Below, piece after piece: positions 18,837 to 28,600 of a stretch of 64,000 nucleotides of DNA; within the stretch, counting starts at the first letter, position 1; every line of letters begins with the position of its first letter. The translations under genes were made by a program, and so were the position numbers. The stretch is from Thermoleophilia bacterium. Lineage in GTDB: Bacteria; Actinomycetota; Thermoleophilia; RBG-16-64-13. The notes beneath the pieces were generated by a model. The model had not been told where the DNA came from, did not search any database, and worked only from the letters and a program-made list of their open reading frames with translations. Location of the stretch: positions 1 through 64,000 of the forward strand of contig JAOAGT010000004.1 of NCBI GenBank assembly GCA_026415615.1. The letters run 5' to 3'.

Positions 18837-19127
18837 TCACTCCCCCTGGGCAGCTCTGTTGGCATTCCAATACGCTTCTGCTTCCTCTTCCATCTTGTAG
18901 AGGCGATCGTAGTAGTCGGGGAACTCCTTCAAATGAGCCCAGGCTATCTTGCCAGTGAGCAGAGGATCGTCGTTTGTAACGTTAGTTTCTGGGTCGTGGG
19001 CGCCGTGTTCCAGCTCAACGTCAAGACCGCGGCGAAACTGCTCAACATCAAACTCCTGCCAGCTGATCCCCAGCTGCTCCCCGATGGCCTTCGCTTCCTC
19101 CGTGGTAAACCTCTTCCTGGTAGTCAT
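18837..19127 (-). CDS. DUF5661-like small protein
   Basis: A soluble, acidic protein of 96 residues with no recognised function. It resembles DUF5661: KRFTTEEAKAIGEQLGISW at the N terminus, then FDVEQFRRGLDVELEHGAHDPETNVTNDDP, then TGKIAWAHLKEFPDYYDRLYKMEEEAE. The conserved His, Asp and Glu cluster in the middle might bind a metal, but this is only a guess. ATG at 19127 is chosen since GAGGGG precedes it closely and the family N terminus begins there. It sits 50 nt after the flavin-reductase-like gene and 2 nt before fba, inside a tight transcription unit. Confidence 0.65.
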   Translation of the reverse strand: MTTRKRFTTEEAKAIGEQLGISWQEFDVEQFRRGLDVELEHGAHDPETNVTNDDPLLTGKIAWAHLKEFPDYYDRLYKMEEEAEAYWNANRAAQGE

Positions 19128-19177
19128 AGACCCCTCGCCATCTCTTGGTCGAGAACCCACTGCTTTGTGGTCACTGC

Positions 19178-19768
19178 TCAAGAACCCGCCGTCCTCTCGT
19201 CATAGAAAACCCGGCCCACAGAGAATCCCGGTCCCAACTTATCACCAAGGGCATAGTAGGCGTTTTCGGCCGGGGCCCAGCTAAACGGCAATACCAAATC
19301 TGCTTGGGGTTTGCCGTCAGCACCCAAACAACTCTCCTCAACCTTTACATCCAAGATCTCCCCCACGAACATGGTATGCAACCCCAGTTCCTGGACGTGC
19401 ACTACCTTGCACTCAAGCACCAGGGGAAATTCAGCAACGTAAGGGGCATCGACCACGCTCGATCGAACAGGAGTAAGGCCGGTGACTGCAAATTTATCTA
19501 CGTCGCGGCCAGAGGCTAGTCCAAAGTAGTCAGCTTCTTTCACGTGGTCCCGCGAAGGGATGCTTATAGTAAATGCTCTTCGCTCTATCAGATTCCCGTA
19601 GGTATACGTGGCCTTCCGCACTGAGATGGCTACGCAAGGCGGCTTGGAGCAGCAGATACCTCCCCATGCCACAGCCATGACGTTTGGTCGGTCCTGCGCG
19701 TCATAAGTTCCTACAATGAAGACCGGGGTAGGATAGACAATGGTTTTTGCACCAAGAGAGGTTTTCAT
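19178..19768 (-). CDS. Flavin reductase-like (FMN-binding split barrel) protein
   Basis: A 196-residue protein of the flavin reductase/flavoredoxin-like family, which binds FMN non-covalently in a split beta-barrel. Visible family segments are [22 protein letters not shown] near the N terminus, the [33 protein letters not shown] core that contacts flavin, and [19 protein letters not shown]. It has clustered cysteines (ICCSKPPC). The electron donor and acceptor are unknown; anaerobes use such proteins for ferredoxin- or NAD(P)H-linked electron transfer. Start ATG 19768 overlaps the nitroreductase stop by 4 nt (ATGA) and is preceded by GGAG, so the two are translated together. Confidence 0.82.
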   Translation of the reverse strand: MKTSLGAKTIVYPTPVFIVGTYDAQDRPNVMAVAWGGICCSKPPCVAISVRKATYTYGNLIERRAFTISIPSRDHVKEADYFGLASGRDVDKFAVTGLTPVRSSVVDAPYVAEFPLVLECKVVHVQELGLHTMFVGEILDVKVEESCLGADGKPQADLVLPFSWAPAENAYYALGDKLGPGFSVGRVFYDERTAGS

Positions 19769-20286
19769 ACCTTCTCCTCCCAGCAATCGATGTGAACCCT
19801 ACTGCTGTCGTAGCGATCAACGGGCTCCGGTGTCTCGGCAGGATATCCTATAGGCACGAGAGCAAAAGGAACTACCTGACCGGGGATTCCAAGGACAGCT
19901 CTGGTTTTTTCAACCCTTTCCTCTCGCGGATAAAGACCGCACCACACTGCTCCGAGTCCCAAAGCATGAGCGGCAAGCAACAAGTTTTGCGTGGCCGCCG
20001 CACAGTCTTGCACCCAGAATCCCTTGCGCTCCTCTCGAGCAAGATCCCCGCATACCACTATGGCTAAAGCAGCCTCTCGAGTCATACCAGCATACGGAGA
20101 CACTTGCGCCATCTCCTCGAGGAGATCTCGGCGACGGACTACAACAAACTGCCAGGGCTGCTGGTTCCCAGCTGAAGGAGCAGCCATGGCTGCCCGCAGA
20201 ATCTTGATTACCAGTTCGTCCGGTACCGGATCCTCAGAGTACTTGCGAACACTACGCCGAGTAAAGATAGCCTCCAGGGCATCCAC
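19765..20286 (-). CDS. Nitroreductase-family flavoprotein
   Basis: A protein of 173 residues in the nitroreductase-fold family, usually FMN-dependent and NAD(P)H-using. Features are the N-terminal phosphate-binding [22 protein letters not shown] at about 37-51, and [26 protein letters not shown] toward the C terminus. The real substrate is not evident; the family also includes dehydrogenases and flavin-destruction enzymes. GTG at 20286 is preferred because AAGGAGG lies 7 nt upstream; a GTG two codons earlier overlaps the macrodomain stop. It is wedged between the macrodomain and flavin-reductase-like genes with overlaps or 2-nt gaps, which suggests a shared pathway. Confidence 0.87.
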   Translation of the reverse strand: MDALEAIFTRRSVRKYSEDPVPDELVIKILRAAMAAPSAGNQQPWQFVVVRRRDLLEEMAQVSPYAGMTREAALAIVVCGDLAREERKGFWVQDCAAATQNLLLAAHALGLGAVWCGLYPREERVEKTRAVLGIPGQVVPFALVPIGYPAETPEPVDRYDSSRVHIDCWEEKV

Positions 20287-20288
20287 AA

Positions 20289-20837
20289 TCACGCCTCCTT
20301 AGTTGCCGTGACAATTTCTTCAAGCGCATTCTCGTGAACAGCCAAGGCACGTTCATCGTGCAGAACCATTCGCACCATGCGAACGCTCTTCAGGGTGGGA
20401 GCTACGTGTGCGATTGTTTGGATAGCTACTCTAGCCGCCTCCTCAATGGGATATCCAAAAACACCGGTAGATATGGCAGGAAAGGCGACCGATCGTAGAC
20501 CTCGTTCATCGGCCAACCTGAGCGCGTTTCGGTAACAGTCTGCAAGCAAGACTGCCGATGGCTGGTCGACTCCATACACAGGACCTAGGCAGTGAATTAC
20601 GTAAGGATTGGGCAACCTGTACCCCTTGGTGATCACCGCTTGGCCAGGCCTGATCGGCGCAAGAGCCCGACATTCTTCGTATAGTTCAGGACCGGCGGCT
20701 CGGTGAATTGCTCCAGCCACTCCTCCCCCAGGAGCGAGCTGCGCATTGGCTGCGTTCACGACCGCATCAAAACCTTCTTGCCGAGTGATATCACCCATCA
20801 CACACTCGATCTTGACTCCGGCAATTGTGCGCTCCAC
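20289..20837 (-). CDS. Macrodomain protein, probable O-acetyl-ADP-ribose deacetylase (YmdB/MacroD-type)
   Basis: A stand-alone macrodomain of 182 residues that should bind ADP-ribose and hydrolyse O-acetyl-ADP-ribose or remove ADP-ribose from acidic side chains. The diagnostic motifs are VVNAANAQLAPGGGVAGAIH at 26-45 (Asn28, Asn31 and the GGG loop) and AISTGVFGYP at 121-130 on the phosphate loop, followed by the AARVAIQTIA helix. A GTG start at 20837 has AGGAGGGG 5 nt upstream. It is 16 nt after the secreted FAD oxidoreductase gene and directly before the nitroreductase. No sirtuin, ADP-ribosyltransferase or lipoyl genes are seen nearby, so the usual partners are missing from the window. Confidence 0.9.
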   Translation of the reverse strand: MERTIAGVKIECVMGDITRQEGFDAVVNAANAQLAPGGGVAGAIHRAAGPELYEECRALAPIRPGQAVITKGYRLPNPYVIHCLGPVYGVDQPSAVLLADCYRNALRLADERGLRSVAFPAISTGVFGYPIEEAARVAIQTIAHVAPTLKSVRMVRMVLHDERALAVHENALEEIVTATKEA

Positions 20838-20853
20838 AAGGCCCCCTCCTTTG

Positions 20854-22350
20854 CTACCAGCCCAAGAGACTATAGCCTCGAGAGATTAGCTTCGCCCGCA
20901 CTGCCTCGTAGGACACCTCACACGCGCCAACGTTAGCCTCAGCGGCAACCATCACGATTGCCGCGGCAGCCGCACCCATGTTGGCCCGCGTATGCTCTAC
21001 TCGGACGGCCGAGGAATACGCCTGACAATCGGTGGATACAGCTGTGGAGACCACAAGATTGGGATGGTCCGCAGCAAGTAGGGCCCCCATCGGAACAAAA
21101 ACAAACCTGGTTGTTTCAATATGGTTTGGGTAGAACGCGTCGTGTCGGTCATACTCACAATAGCACCCCACTGCTACAGGATGACGAACTACCCCGTTTC
21201 GAATGTCACTTCTAGTGTATGTATCCAGCCCTACGATCCTCGGCCCTTCACGAACGTAGAGCTTCTGGGGGATAGTAGCAATTCCCAGATTGGGATATCC
21301 GTGCTCCTGAAGATAACGAACCCGATTTATTGTCCACGCGATCACTCGCTGCCTGATTTCTCCTCTGTTGTGAGGTGCGAATATCCACTGGTAGGCAAGC
21401 CCAACGTCGGGCCAATCACTCCACCCCTCGTTCAGTTCCCGCTTGCCATTTGGCAGCTTCGCCACCGTCATGCTCCAGCTATCCCTAAACGAGCTAACCG
21501 TGCTGGTAGGAAGTGTCACCTTGGCATAAGACGCTGGATCACAACTGGGATGCGTGAGGTCAGCTACTCGTGGAGCAGCTCCCTTGTACAGCTTGAGGGT
21601 GAGAAGGGCCGAAAGTCGCTGCGGCGCGGTGATGTATCCATTCTTTGCACTTGGGTAGGGGGGGATGTTGCCCTGCCGATCATTGTATGTGTCCTCTCCC
21701 CTACCAATGCGATATTCAGCCCCAAGCATACGAGCTAGGTCGGCTTCAACGCTGGCGTCTATGAAGTACCTGGTCACCAGCCGCAGTCGGGTTCCGTTTT
21801 CTAGCAGCAGATCCGCATAGCATCGGCCTGGCTCGTCACTGGCCGCGAGCAAGCGAGCAGAGTAAAAGACCAAGTTTGGCGCATTTCTCGGCGAAAGATA
21901 TGACCACAGAATGCGAGCCGCTACTTCGGGTTCGTAGACAAACCGTCCGCCAGATGCGAAAGCGCTCTTTCCTAGAGCCTGGTAGTACCGCACTACAGCT
22001 TGGCGCCATTCGCCGTAGAAGCCCCCAGAGACCTTGCCAATATTTCGAGCGTCCTCCACGCAAAGACCTTGGGCAAGTGGGGACTCCAGCAGGTTACCGC
22101 AGGAAACCAGCGCTACCCGCAAATGAGGCGCTCCAAGGGCTAGCTCGCGTGCTGCGGCCAGCCCGGAGGTCTGAGTGCTGTATATCAATACGTCAACCTG
22201 CGTTTCGCTTGCACCGGACTCGTCCCCCACTTCGCCCTGAGCAACTGCGTTTCCGGCAAAGGCTGCAAGAAGAACACCAAGCCAGAAAACAACCGCAACG
22301 CCAAACACGCGCAGAAAAGAAATTGAAGAAAAAGCAAGTCGCTCCGTCAT
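20854..22350 (-). CDS. Secreted FAD-dependent oxidoreductase (FAD_oxidored-like)
   Basis: A 498-residue protein with an N-terminal signal peptide: a hydrophobic stretch LRVFGVAVVFWLGVLLAAFA follows a short charged start, with a likely cut after AVA near residue 38. The mature part resembles the FAD_oxidored family: a Rossmann-like opening VDVLIYSTQTSGLAAARELAL, then RYFIDASVEADLARMLGAEYRIGRGEDT and a closing ANMGAAAAAIVMVAAEA helix. The dinucleotide motif is degenerate, lacking the usual GxGxxG, so flavin binding is not certain. Substrate unknown. ATG at 22350 is preceded by GAGG; a GTG three codons earlier is also possible. It follows the peroxiredoxin gene by 10 nt. Confidence 0.75.
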   Translation of the reverse strand: MTERLAFSSISFLRVFGVAVVFWLGVLLAAFAGNAVAQGEVGDESGASETQVDVLIYSTQTSGLAAARELALGAPHLRVALVSCGNLLESPLAQGLCVEDARNIGKVSGGFYGEWRQAVVRYYQALGKSAFASGGRFVYEPEVAARILWSYLSPRNAPNLVFYSARLLAASDEPGRCYADLLLENGTRLRLVTRYFIDASVEADLARMLGAEYRIGRGEDTYNDRQGNIPPYPSAKNGYITAPQRLSALLTLKLYKGAAPRVADLTHPSCDPASYAKVTLPTSTVSSFRDSWSMTVAKLPNGKRELNEGWSDWPDVGLAYQWIFAPHNRGEIRQRVIAWTINRVRYLQEHGYPNLGIATIPQKLYVREGPRIVGLDTYTRSDIRNGVVRHPVAVGCYCEYDRHDAFYPNHIETTRFVFVPMGALLAADHPNLVVSTAVSTDCQAYSSAVRVEHTRANMGAAAAAIVMVAAEANVGACEVSYEAVRAKLISRGYSLLGW

Positions 22351-22360
22351 TTTCCTCACT

Positions 22361-22825
22361 TCAGAGCTGCCCCGCCTCGCTCATCCGCCGCAAATCATCA
22401 AGGACATTGCTTGCGTGTCCCCTTGCTTTCACTCGCCAGTAAGCAAGAATAATCTGGCCCCTTTGGCTGATAACAAAAGTGTCTCTCTCATGAGAGGGAG
22501 AATGCCCTTGTTTGAGGGTACCGTATGCTTGTCCAATGGATCGTTCTTGATCGCTCACCAGAGTAAATCCAAGCTCGTACTTGTCCCGGAATCTTTCGAG
22601 TCTGCTGAGGGGGTCAACCGACACTCCCACCACCCTTACCCCCAGCTTGGCAAATTCCGGTATAAGTTGGTTAAACTCAAGCGCCTCTGCCGTACACCCA
22701 GAAGTCATCGCCCGAGGGAAAAAATAGAGCACCAACGGTCCGTCTCTTAGAAGATCTGCAAGCCGAACCGGTCCCTCTGTGCTTGGAGCGTGAAATTCCG
22801 GCGCTTGGTCGCCTATGGCAACCAT
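22361..22825 (-). CDS. Peroxiredoxin of the AhpC/TSA, PrxQ/Bcp type
   Basis: A thiol peroxidase of 154 residues that reduces hydrogen peroxide or alkyl peroxides. The active-site block is YFFPRAMTSGCTAEALEF with the peroxidatic Cys44 and the nearby Thr41; the more common P-A-x-T-P-G-C form is altered to T-S-G-C. I find only this one cysteine, so it works as a 1-Cys enzyme and needs an external thiol. The rest (VVGVSVDPLSRLERFRDKYELGFTLVSD) is standard for PrxQ. It lies 23 nt after carA and 10 nt before the FAD oxidoreductase, so it heads a redox block attached to the pyrimidine genes. Confidence 0.9.
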   Translation of the reverse strand: MVAIGDQAPEFHAPSTEGPVRLADLLRDGPLVLYFFPRAMTSGCTAEALEFNQLIPEFAKLGVRVVGVSVDPLSRLERFRDKYELGFTLVSDQERSIGQAYGTLKQGHSPSHERDTFVISQRGQIILAYWRVKARGHASNVLDDLRRMSEAGQL

Positions 22826-22848
22826 CCTCTGCCTCCATTTGATCCCGG

Positions 22849-24078
22849 TTAGCGCACCTGCGCCATAAGCTTGACAAACTCGTCAAACAGATACCAGCTG
22901 TCGTGCGGACCGGGGCCAGCCTCCGGATGGTACTGCACCGAGAAGGCGGGAATATCCAAGAGCCTCAGCCCCTCAACCGTACCGTCGTTGAGGTTAAGGT
23001 GGGTGATTTGGATCGGTCCAAAGTCAGTATCCAAGAACAAGTCTCGCGGAGTCAGACTCGCCACCCCGCCAGGCCCGAGGATTGCCCCCCGCTCCACCGA
23101 GCGCTTTACCACATCTGGGGGTTCTACAGCGAACCCATGGTTTTGACTCGTAATTTCGACTCGCCCAGTTACGTAGTTGCGTACGGGGTGGTTCGCCCCA
23201 CGATGCCCAAATTTGAGCTTATACGTGTTCAACCCCAAGGCCAGAGCGAGCAGTTGGTGTCCCAGGCAGATGCCGAAAATCGGTCGCTTCCCCAGTAGGC
23301 CCCTAATGTTTTCTACTGCGTAGGTGACCGCAGCCGGGTCGCCAGGCCCGTTGGAAAGAAATACCCCGTCAGGGTCAAGACTCAGCACTTGCTCTGCAGT
23401 CCAGTAAGCGGGAACAACAGTCACCCTACATCCGGTTCTGCCAAGCAATCGAAGGATGCTTCGCTTGATACCGTAGTCATAGGCAACCACGTGGAAGTAA
23501 CGCCCGTAACTAGTCATAGACTCATGGCCCATCAACACCTGGTCTTCTGGTTCGGGCACCCACTCATACGGCTCGGCGCAGGTTATCTCAGTAACCAGAT
23601 CGCGCCCACGGAGATCCGGATGATTCCGAGCGGCATCTACAAGCTCCTCGGGGTCAAGATCCTCACCAGCGGCAACACAGGCTGGCATAGCGCCGTGTTC
23701 GCGAATGCGCCGGGTGAGAGCTCGAGTGTCAACTCCAGCCACCCCGACCACGCCACAACTCGAAAGCCAGTCAACCCACTTTCCCGTGCACGAGCGGTTC
23801 CACGCACCATTAACAGGCTCGCGCATGACTACCGCCTGTGAATACACACGAGCTGATTCGAGATGTTTGCTACTCGTCCCGTAGTTTCCTATTAGCGGAT
23901 AGGTAAAAACCACCATCTGGCCATGGTACGACGGGTCAGATACCACCTCCTGATAGCCCGTCATGCTGGTGTTAAAGACTATCTCGCCCAAGACGCGGCC
24001 GCTTGCGGCTACACCGAACCCGCGAAACACCGTCCCATCACCAAGAACGACATACCCGGGCGCACGGTTTCCGTACAT
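22849..24078 (-). CDS. carA: Carbamoyl-phosphate synthase small (glutaminase) subunit
   Basis: CarA hydrolyses glutamine and channels ammonia to CarB. The 409-residue protein has the N-terminal CPSase small-chain domain (GYVVLGDGTVFRGFG..., FNTSMTGYQEVVSDPSYHGQ) and a C-terminal class I glutamine amidotransferase domain. In the latter, the nucleophile Cys lies in FGICLGHQLLALALG and the His-Glu pair in SVQYHPEAGPGP. ATG at 24078 follows AAGGAG at 5 nt and begins 2 nt after the pyrC stop, so pyrC and carA are coupled and one PyrR element in front of pyrC may control both. carB is located 15 kb away in a separate cluster. Confidence 0.96.
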   Translation of the reverse strand: MYGNRAPGYVVLGDGTVFRGFGVAASGRVLGEIVFNTSMTGYQEVVSDPSYHGQMVVFTYPLIGNYGTSSKHLESARVYSQAVVMREPVNGAWNRSCTGKWVDWLSSCGVVGVAGVDTRALTRRIREHGAMPACVAAGEDLDPEELVDAARNHPDLRGRDLVTEITCAEPYEWVPEPEDQVLMGHESMTSYGRYFHVVAYDYGIKRSILRLLGRTGCRVTVVPAYWTAEQVLSLDPDGVFLSNGPGDPAAVTYAVENIRGLLGKRPIFGICLGHQLLALALGLNTYKLKFGHRGANHPVRNYVTGRVEITSQNHGFAVEPPDVVKRSVERGAILGPGGVASLTPRDLFLDTDFGPIQITHLNLNDGTVEGLRLLDIPAFSVQYHPEAGPGPHDSWYLFDEFVKLMAQVR

Positions 24079-24080
24079 TC

Positions 24081-25496
24081 CTACTCCTTTGACCAAGAAA
24101 ACCGCCGTGTCCCATTCACCACAGTGAGACGGACCTTCCCTCGCAGCTCCAATCCCATAAAAGCAGAGTTGCGGCTCTTGCTATAGAGATTTTCAGGCTT
24201 GACCTCCCACACCTGGTCAAGGTTCACAACGCACAAATCGGCGGGAGCGCCCTCTGCCAGCCGAGGCGGATCCAATCCCAGAAGCCGACAAGGAGCAGTT
24301 GACATGGCCTCAACCAGGCGACCCAGAGGCAGCATCCCTGTAACTACCAGACCCGTGTACAAAGCAGCAAACGCAGTTTCGAGTCCAGTGCTGCCAAAAA
24401 GCGCCTCCTCAAAAGGACGCTCTTTCTCGTGAGACGCGTGAGGCGCATGATCAGTTGCAACACAATCAATGGTGTGGTCTGCCAGAGCAGCCACTAGCGC
24501 TTGCCGATCCTCTTCGGAGCGAAGGGGAGGATTTACTTTGAGGTTTGTATCAAGGGTGCAGAGATTCTCTTCGGTGAGCAAGAGGTGCATTGGGGTGACT
24601 TCAGCACTTACCGGAAGCCCTTCCTGCTTTGCCTGGGCAACCAGACGAACGCTCTCGGCGCACGACAGGTGTTGAAAATGCATCCAGGAAACCGACTTCG
24701 TGCGCTCTGCCTCACCCTCTCCATGACCCATGACTCCCCTCAGGCGCCGCTCCTCCGCCCACACGTAGCGCAGTATCTCGAGACTGTGCGCAAGTGGTCC
24801 CGATTCACAAACAGTGGGCATTCCTCTTAAGCCCAAGCGGGCGCTCCACTTGCCCTCGTGCATCACCGCGTCGGCTGATAGGCTCCGATCTTCCAAATGA
24901 AGCAGCAGGGGTCTGTTCACGCCGCGAACATAGCGCAACGCGTGGAGGAGTAGGTCGGCTTCCGCCACTGGGTGTCCGTCGTCAGAAAATCCAACTACTC
25001 CTGACTCGGCGAGCTCTCTTAATTCTGCTAGCTCCTCACCCCTCAAACCCTTGCTTATGGCGCCAACCTGGCCGACTTTCACCAGGGCGCGATCGGCCGC
25101 TTGGGCAAACACCCAATCAGCGACCGGGCCGCAGTCAACCACAGGGTCTGTGTTGGCCATGGCAACTACAGCCACGTACCCGCCCGCTGCAGCTGCAAGC
25201 GACCCCGACTCCAAATCCTCTTTGTATTCATAGCCCGGCGTACGCAAGTGAACATGCGAATCAACAAACCCTGGGAAGACAAAGCAGCCAGCAAGATCCG
25301 AAAGAATCTCCGTTCCAGGCGGAGCAGTCACGCTTGCGCCCAGTTGAGAGACCACTCCGTCTTCCACCAGTATGGATCCTTCAAGGTCAACGCCGCTGCT
25401 GGGATCAAGAAGCCTGACATCAGGAATAAGGAAACGATCGGGAGGAAAAGCCCGGCATACAAGTCTTGGCACGGGCCGACGCGGACTCTTGTCCAT
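24081..25496 (-). CDS. pyrC: Dihydroorotase
   Basis: Dihydroorotase closes carbamoyl-aspartate to dihydroorotate, the third step of pyrimidine synthesis. It is the long class I amidohydrolase type with 471 residues. The metal-binding HVHLRTPG starts at residue 81 (His81, His83), GFSDDGHPV follows in the middle, and the C-terminal CVATDHAPHASHEKE carries the catalytic Asp. ATG at 25496 is picked because AAAGGA sits 6 nt upstream, and this Shine-Dalgarno lies in the 3' arm of the PyrR element at 25504-25533. A longer reading would start inside the element. It comes after nifJ with a 178-nt gap and is coupled to carA. Confidence 0.96.
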   Translation of the reverse strand: MDKSPRRPVPRLVCRAFPPDRFLIPDVRLLDPSSGVDLEGSILVEDGVVSQLGASVTAPPGTEILSDLAGCFVFPGFVDSHVHLRTPGYEYKEDLESGSLAAAAGGYVAVVAMANTDPVVDCGPVADWVFAQAADRALVKVGQVGAISKGLRGEELAELRELAESGVVGFSDDGHPVAEADLLLHALRYVRGVNRPLLLHLEDRSLSADAVMHEGKWSARLGLRGMPTVCESGPLAHSLEILRYVWAEERRLRGVMGHGEGEAERTKSVSWMHFQHLSCAESVRLVAQAKQEGLPVSAEVTPMHLLLTEENLCTLDTNLKVNPPLRSEEDRQALVAALADHTIDCVATDHAPHASHEKERPFEEALFGSTGLETAFAALYTGLVVTGMLPLGRLVEAMSTAPCRLLGLDPPRLAEGAPADLCVVNLDQVWEVKPENLYSKSRNSAFMGLELRGKVRLTVVNGTRRFSWSKE

Positions 25497-25503
25497 CGGA
25501 ATT

Positions 25504-25533
25504 CCTTTCGGTCTCACAGGACGCGTTTAAAGG
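25504..25533 (-). promoter_or_regulatory. PyrR-binding RNA element in the pyrC leader
   Basis: The transcript reads CCTTTAAACG, then GTCCTGTGAGACC, then GAAAGG. The outer CCUUU and AAAGG can pair, and the loop matches the PyrR consensus GUCC-N-G-N-GAG. The AAAGGA of the 3' arm is itself the pyrC Shine-Dalgarno, 7 nt before ATG 25496, so PyrR binding should block translation directly. A TACCAT hexamer 7 nt upstream is shared with the carB leader. Confidence 0.88.
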
Positions 25534-25674
25534 CCGCCTTATGGTACCGCGGCAACATCAGAGGGTCCAGGGGAATCTGCCAGCTGAACCGCTTAGCGCT
25601 ACCACCTTCTACGGCCAGCTGACACCCCCGGACCCATGTTAGTCAACCGCGACCTTGTAGTCTATTGATGGACG

Positions 25675-28600
25675 TTACTCTTGTGCCTCGTCGCTACGCC
25701 CGGCCGGCAAGTTTGGACCACTCGAATGGCCGGTCACCTCTTTGGCTCCAGTCGCTGCCAAAGCCTCCTCGTCCACTACGCCGGGTTCAAATGGGCACGT
25801 GGGCGTGTACTCAATCTGGGCCTGCTGCTTTAGGATCTGCCAACGCGTGCACACATGCCGTTGGGCCTTTTCCCAAAGCATCTGCGCCGCTTCGGGATGA
25901 GCCTTCTGGAGCATGGCATAACGGTTCTCGGTGAGAACAAACTCCGACACTGGTAGCGACAGCTCCTTCATGTCGATCTGCAGCGGGTTCTTGCCCTGAG
26001 CGGCAAGGCGCGGGTCGAAACGATAGACGAACCAGGAGCCCGACTCGACCGCCATTCTTTGATGCTCGTAGCCCTTGGCCATGTCAAAGCCCATGGCAAT
26101 GCAGTGGCTGTACGCGATTATGAGCGACGGGCCGTCATACGACTCCGCCTCTAGGAAAGCTCGCAAGGTCTGGGCATCGCTGTAGCCCATGGCCACCTGA
26201 GCAACATACACGTTGCCGTAGGTCATAGCCATTGCGCCCAGGTCTTTCTTGCCGATGGTCTTGCCTCCGGCCGCAAACAAGGCCACCGAGCCCATGGGCG
26301 TTGCCTTGGAGCACTGACCGCCCGTGTTCGAGTAGACCTGGGTGTTGAGCACCAGGAGATTGATATTACGCTGGGAGGAAAGCACATGGTCAAGGCCGCC
26401 AAAACCAATGTCGTAAGCCCAACCATCGCCTCCGACAGCCCAAACGCTTTTTCTCACCAAATAGTCAGCTAGGACAAGCAGGCGCTTGTAGCGTGGATCA
26501 CTGCTTGTAGCCATGAGGTTTTCAAGACGAGACTTGAGTTCAGCCACCCGAGACCTCTGAGCAGCTATCTCTTCCTCGGTATCCTGCCTGGCCTCCAACA
26601 GCGCCTCTGCACGTTCTGGACCAATCGCCTCCCTAAGCTCTTGCACCAGTTCCCGAGCCGACTCGGTATGCTTGTCGACCGTTAGTCGCAGTCCAAGGCT
26701 AAATTCGGCTGCATCCTCAAACAAAGAATTGTTCCAAGTGGGCCCGCGCCCTTGGTCATCCTGCGCATAGGGAGTGGTGGGCAGGTTACCCCCGTAGATG
26801 CTCGAGCAGCCCGTGGCGTTACCGATCAGCAGCCGGTCGCCAAACAACTGGGTAAGGAGCTTTATGTACGGGGTCTCGCCGCAGCCAGCGCAGGCTCCCG
26901 GGTATTCGAATAGAGGTCTAAGAAGCTGGCTGCCCTTGACTGTGTTGATACGCACCTTTGTCCGGTCGGGATCAGGAATGTTGAGGAAGAAGAAGTAGTT
27001 CTCCCTCTCGGTGGCCCGAAGCGGCGGCTGGAAGGCCATGTTGATCGCTTTCCGGGCGGGGTTGCTCTTGTCCTTCCCCGGACAAATCTCAACACAAAGT
27101 CCGCACCCCGTACAGTCTTCGACTGCTACCTGGACTGTCCACTTTTTGCCCGCGTACTCCCTACCGCGTGCGTCAATGGACTTGAAAGTGGGCGGAGCAT
27201 CCTTCAGATAAACCGGGTCGTATACCTTGGTTCGAATTGCAGCGTGCGGGCAATGGAAAGAGCACTTTCCGCACTGCAGGCACAGCTCCGGCTCCCATAC
27301 CGGCACCTCAAGAGCAATATTCCGCTTTTCCCAGCGCGTGGTGTGCGTTGGCCACACTCCATCCGGCGGAATCTTACTCACCGGGAGTTGGTCTCCCTCG
27401 CCCGCCATGATCTTGGCGATCACTTCGCGCACAAACTCAGGCGCTGAAGCAGGCACCAGCGAAGCCGGCCTGGGCTTACCCGTGGCTACCTCCGGCACCT
27501 TCACCTCGTGCAGATTGGCGATAGCCTGGTCGACGGCCTCGAAGTTCATCTGCACTACCTTGTCACCGCGCTTTTCGTAGGTCTTTTTGATGGCGTCCTT
27601 GATGGCAGCGACAGCCTGATCAAACGGGATTATGTTGGAAAGGTAGAAGAAGCAGGTCTGCATGATGGTGTTGATACGACCGCCAATTCCCACCTTCTTG
27701 GCCACTTCGTACGCATTAATTGCGTACACCTTAAGCTTGCGATCGATAATCTCTTGCTGAATCTCTAGCGGGAGGTGATCCCAGACTTCCTCCACTGGAT
27801 AGGGCGAATTGATGAGAAACGTTGCCCCGGGCACCGCAGCCTGCAAGATCTTGTACCTTTCGAGAAAGACCCACGCGTGACAAGCAATAAATTCCGCCCG
27901 GTTAACAAGATAAGTGGAGCGGATGGGCTGAGGTCCAAAACGCAGATGGCTTACCGTCTGAACTCCTGCTTTCTTTGAGTCGTAGACAAAGTAACCCTGC
28001 ACGTAATTGTCCGTTTGTTCCCCAATTATCTTGATCGAGTTCTTGTTTGCCCCAACCGTTCCATCGCTGCCTAAACCAAAGAACAAGGCGCGGTAAACGT
28101 TTTCGGGCTCAGTAGTGAAGGAAGGATCATAGTCCAGGCTGGTAAAGGTCACATCATCGTTGATGCCCACAGTGAAGTGATTTTTCGGCGTCGGCTTCTT
28201 GAGCTCATCGAAGATGGCCTTCACCATCGCAGGAGTGAACTCCTTGCTAGAGAGACCATAACGACCGCCGATGACCTCGATGTCCAGACCTGCTTCCTCC
28301 ACGGCGTTAACTACATCCAAGTAGAGCGGCTCGCCGGCCGATCCTGGCTCCTTGGTCCGATCCAAGGCCGCTATGCGCTTGACGGTTGAAGGAAGGGCGC
28401 TGGCAAAATGTCTGACGCTGAAGGGCCGGAACAGCCTCACCTTGAGCACTCCGACCTTTTCTCCCTGGGCGGTCAGATACTCGACTGTTTCATGTACAGT
28501 CTCCGCACCCGAGCCCATAAGTACGATTACCCGCTCGGCGTCAGGAGCCCCCACGTAGTCAAACAGATGGTACGCCCGGCCCGTGAGCGTGGCGAACCTA

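Noticed and set aside
21121-21738. Plus-strand open frame of 205 codons opposite the FAD oxidoreductase gene
   Set aside because: The opposite strand holds a gene with signal peptide, family motifs and correct operon spacing; the plus frame has no recognisable feature.
7892-22350. Accessory region as a genomic island or prophage
   Set aside because: No integrase, transposase, tRNA, direct-repeat boundary or phage gene was seen; genes keep the same general strand and style as the rest.
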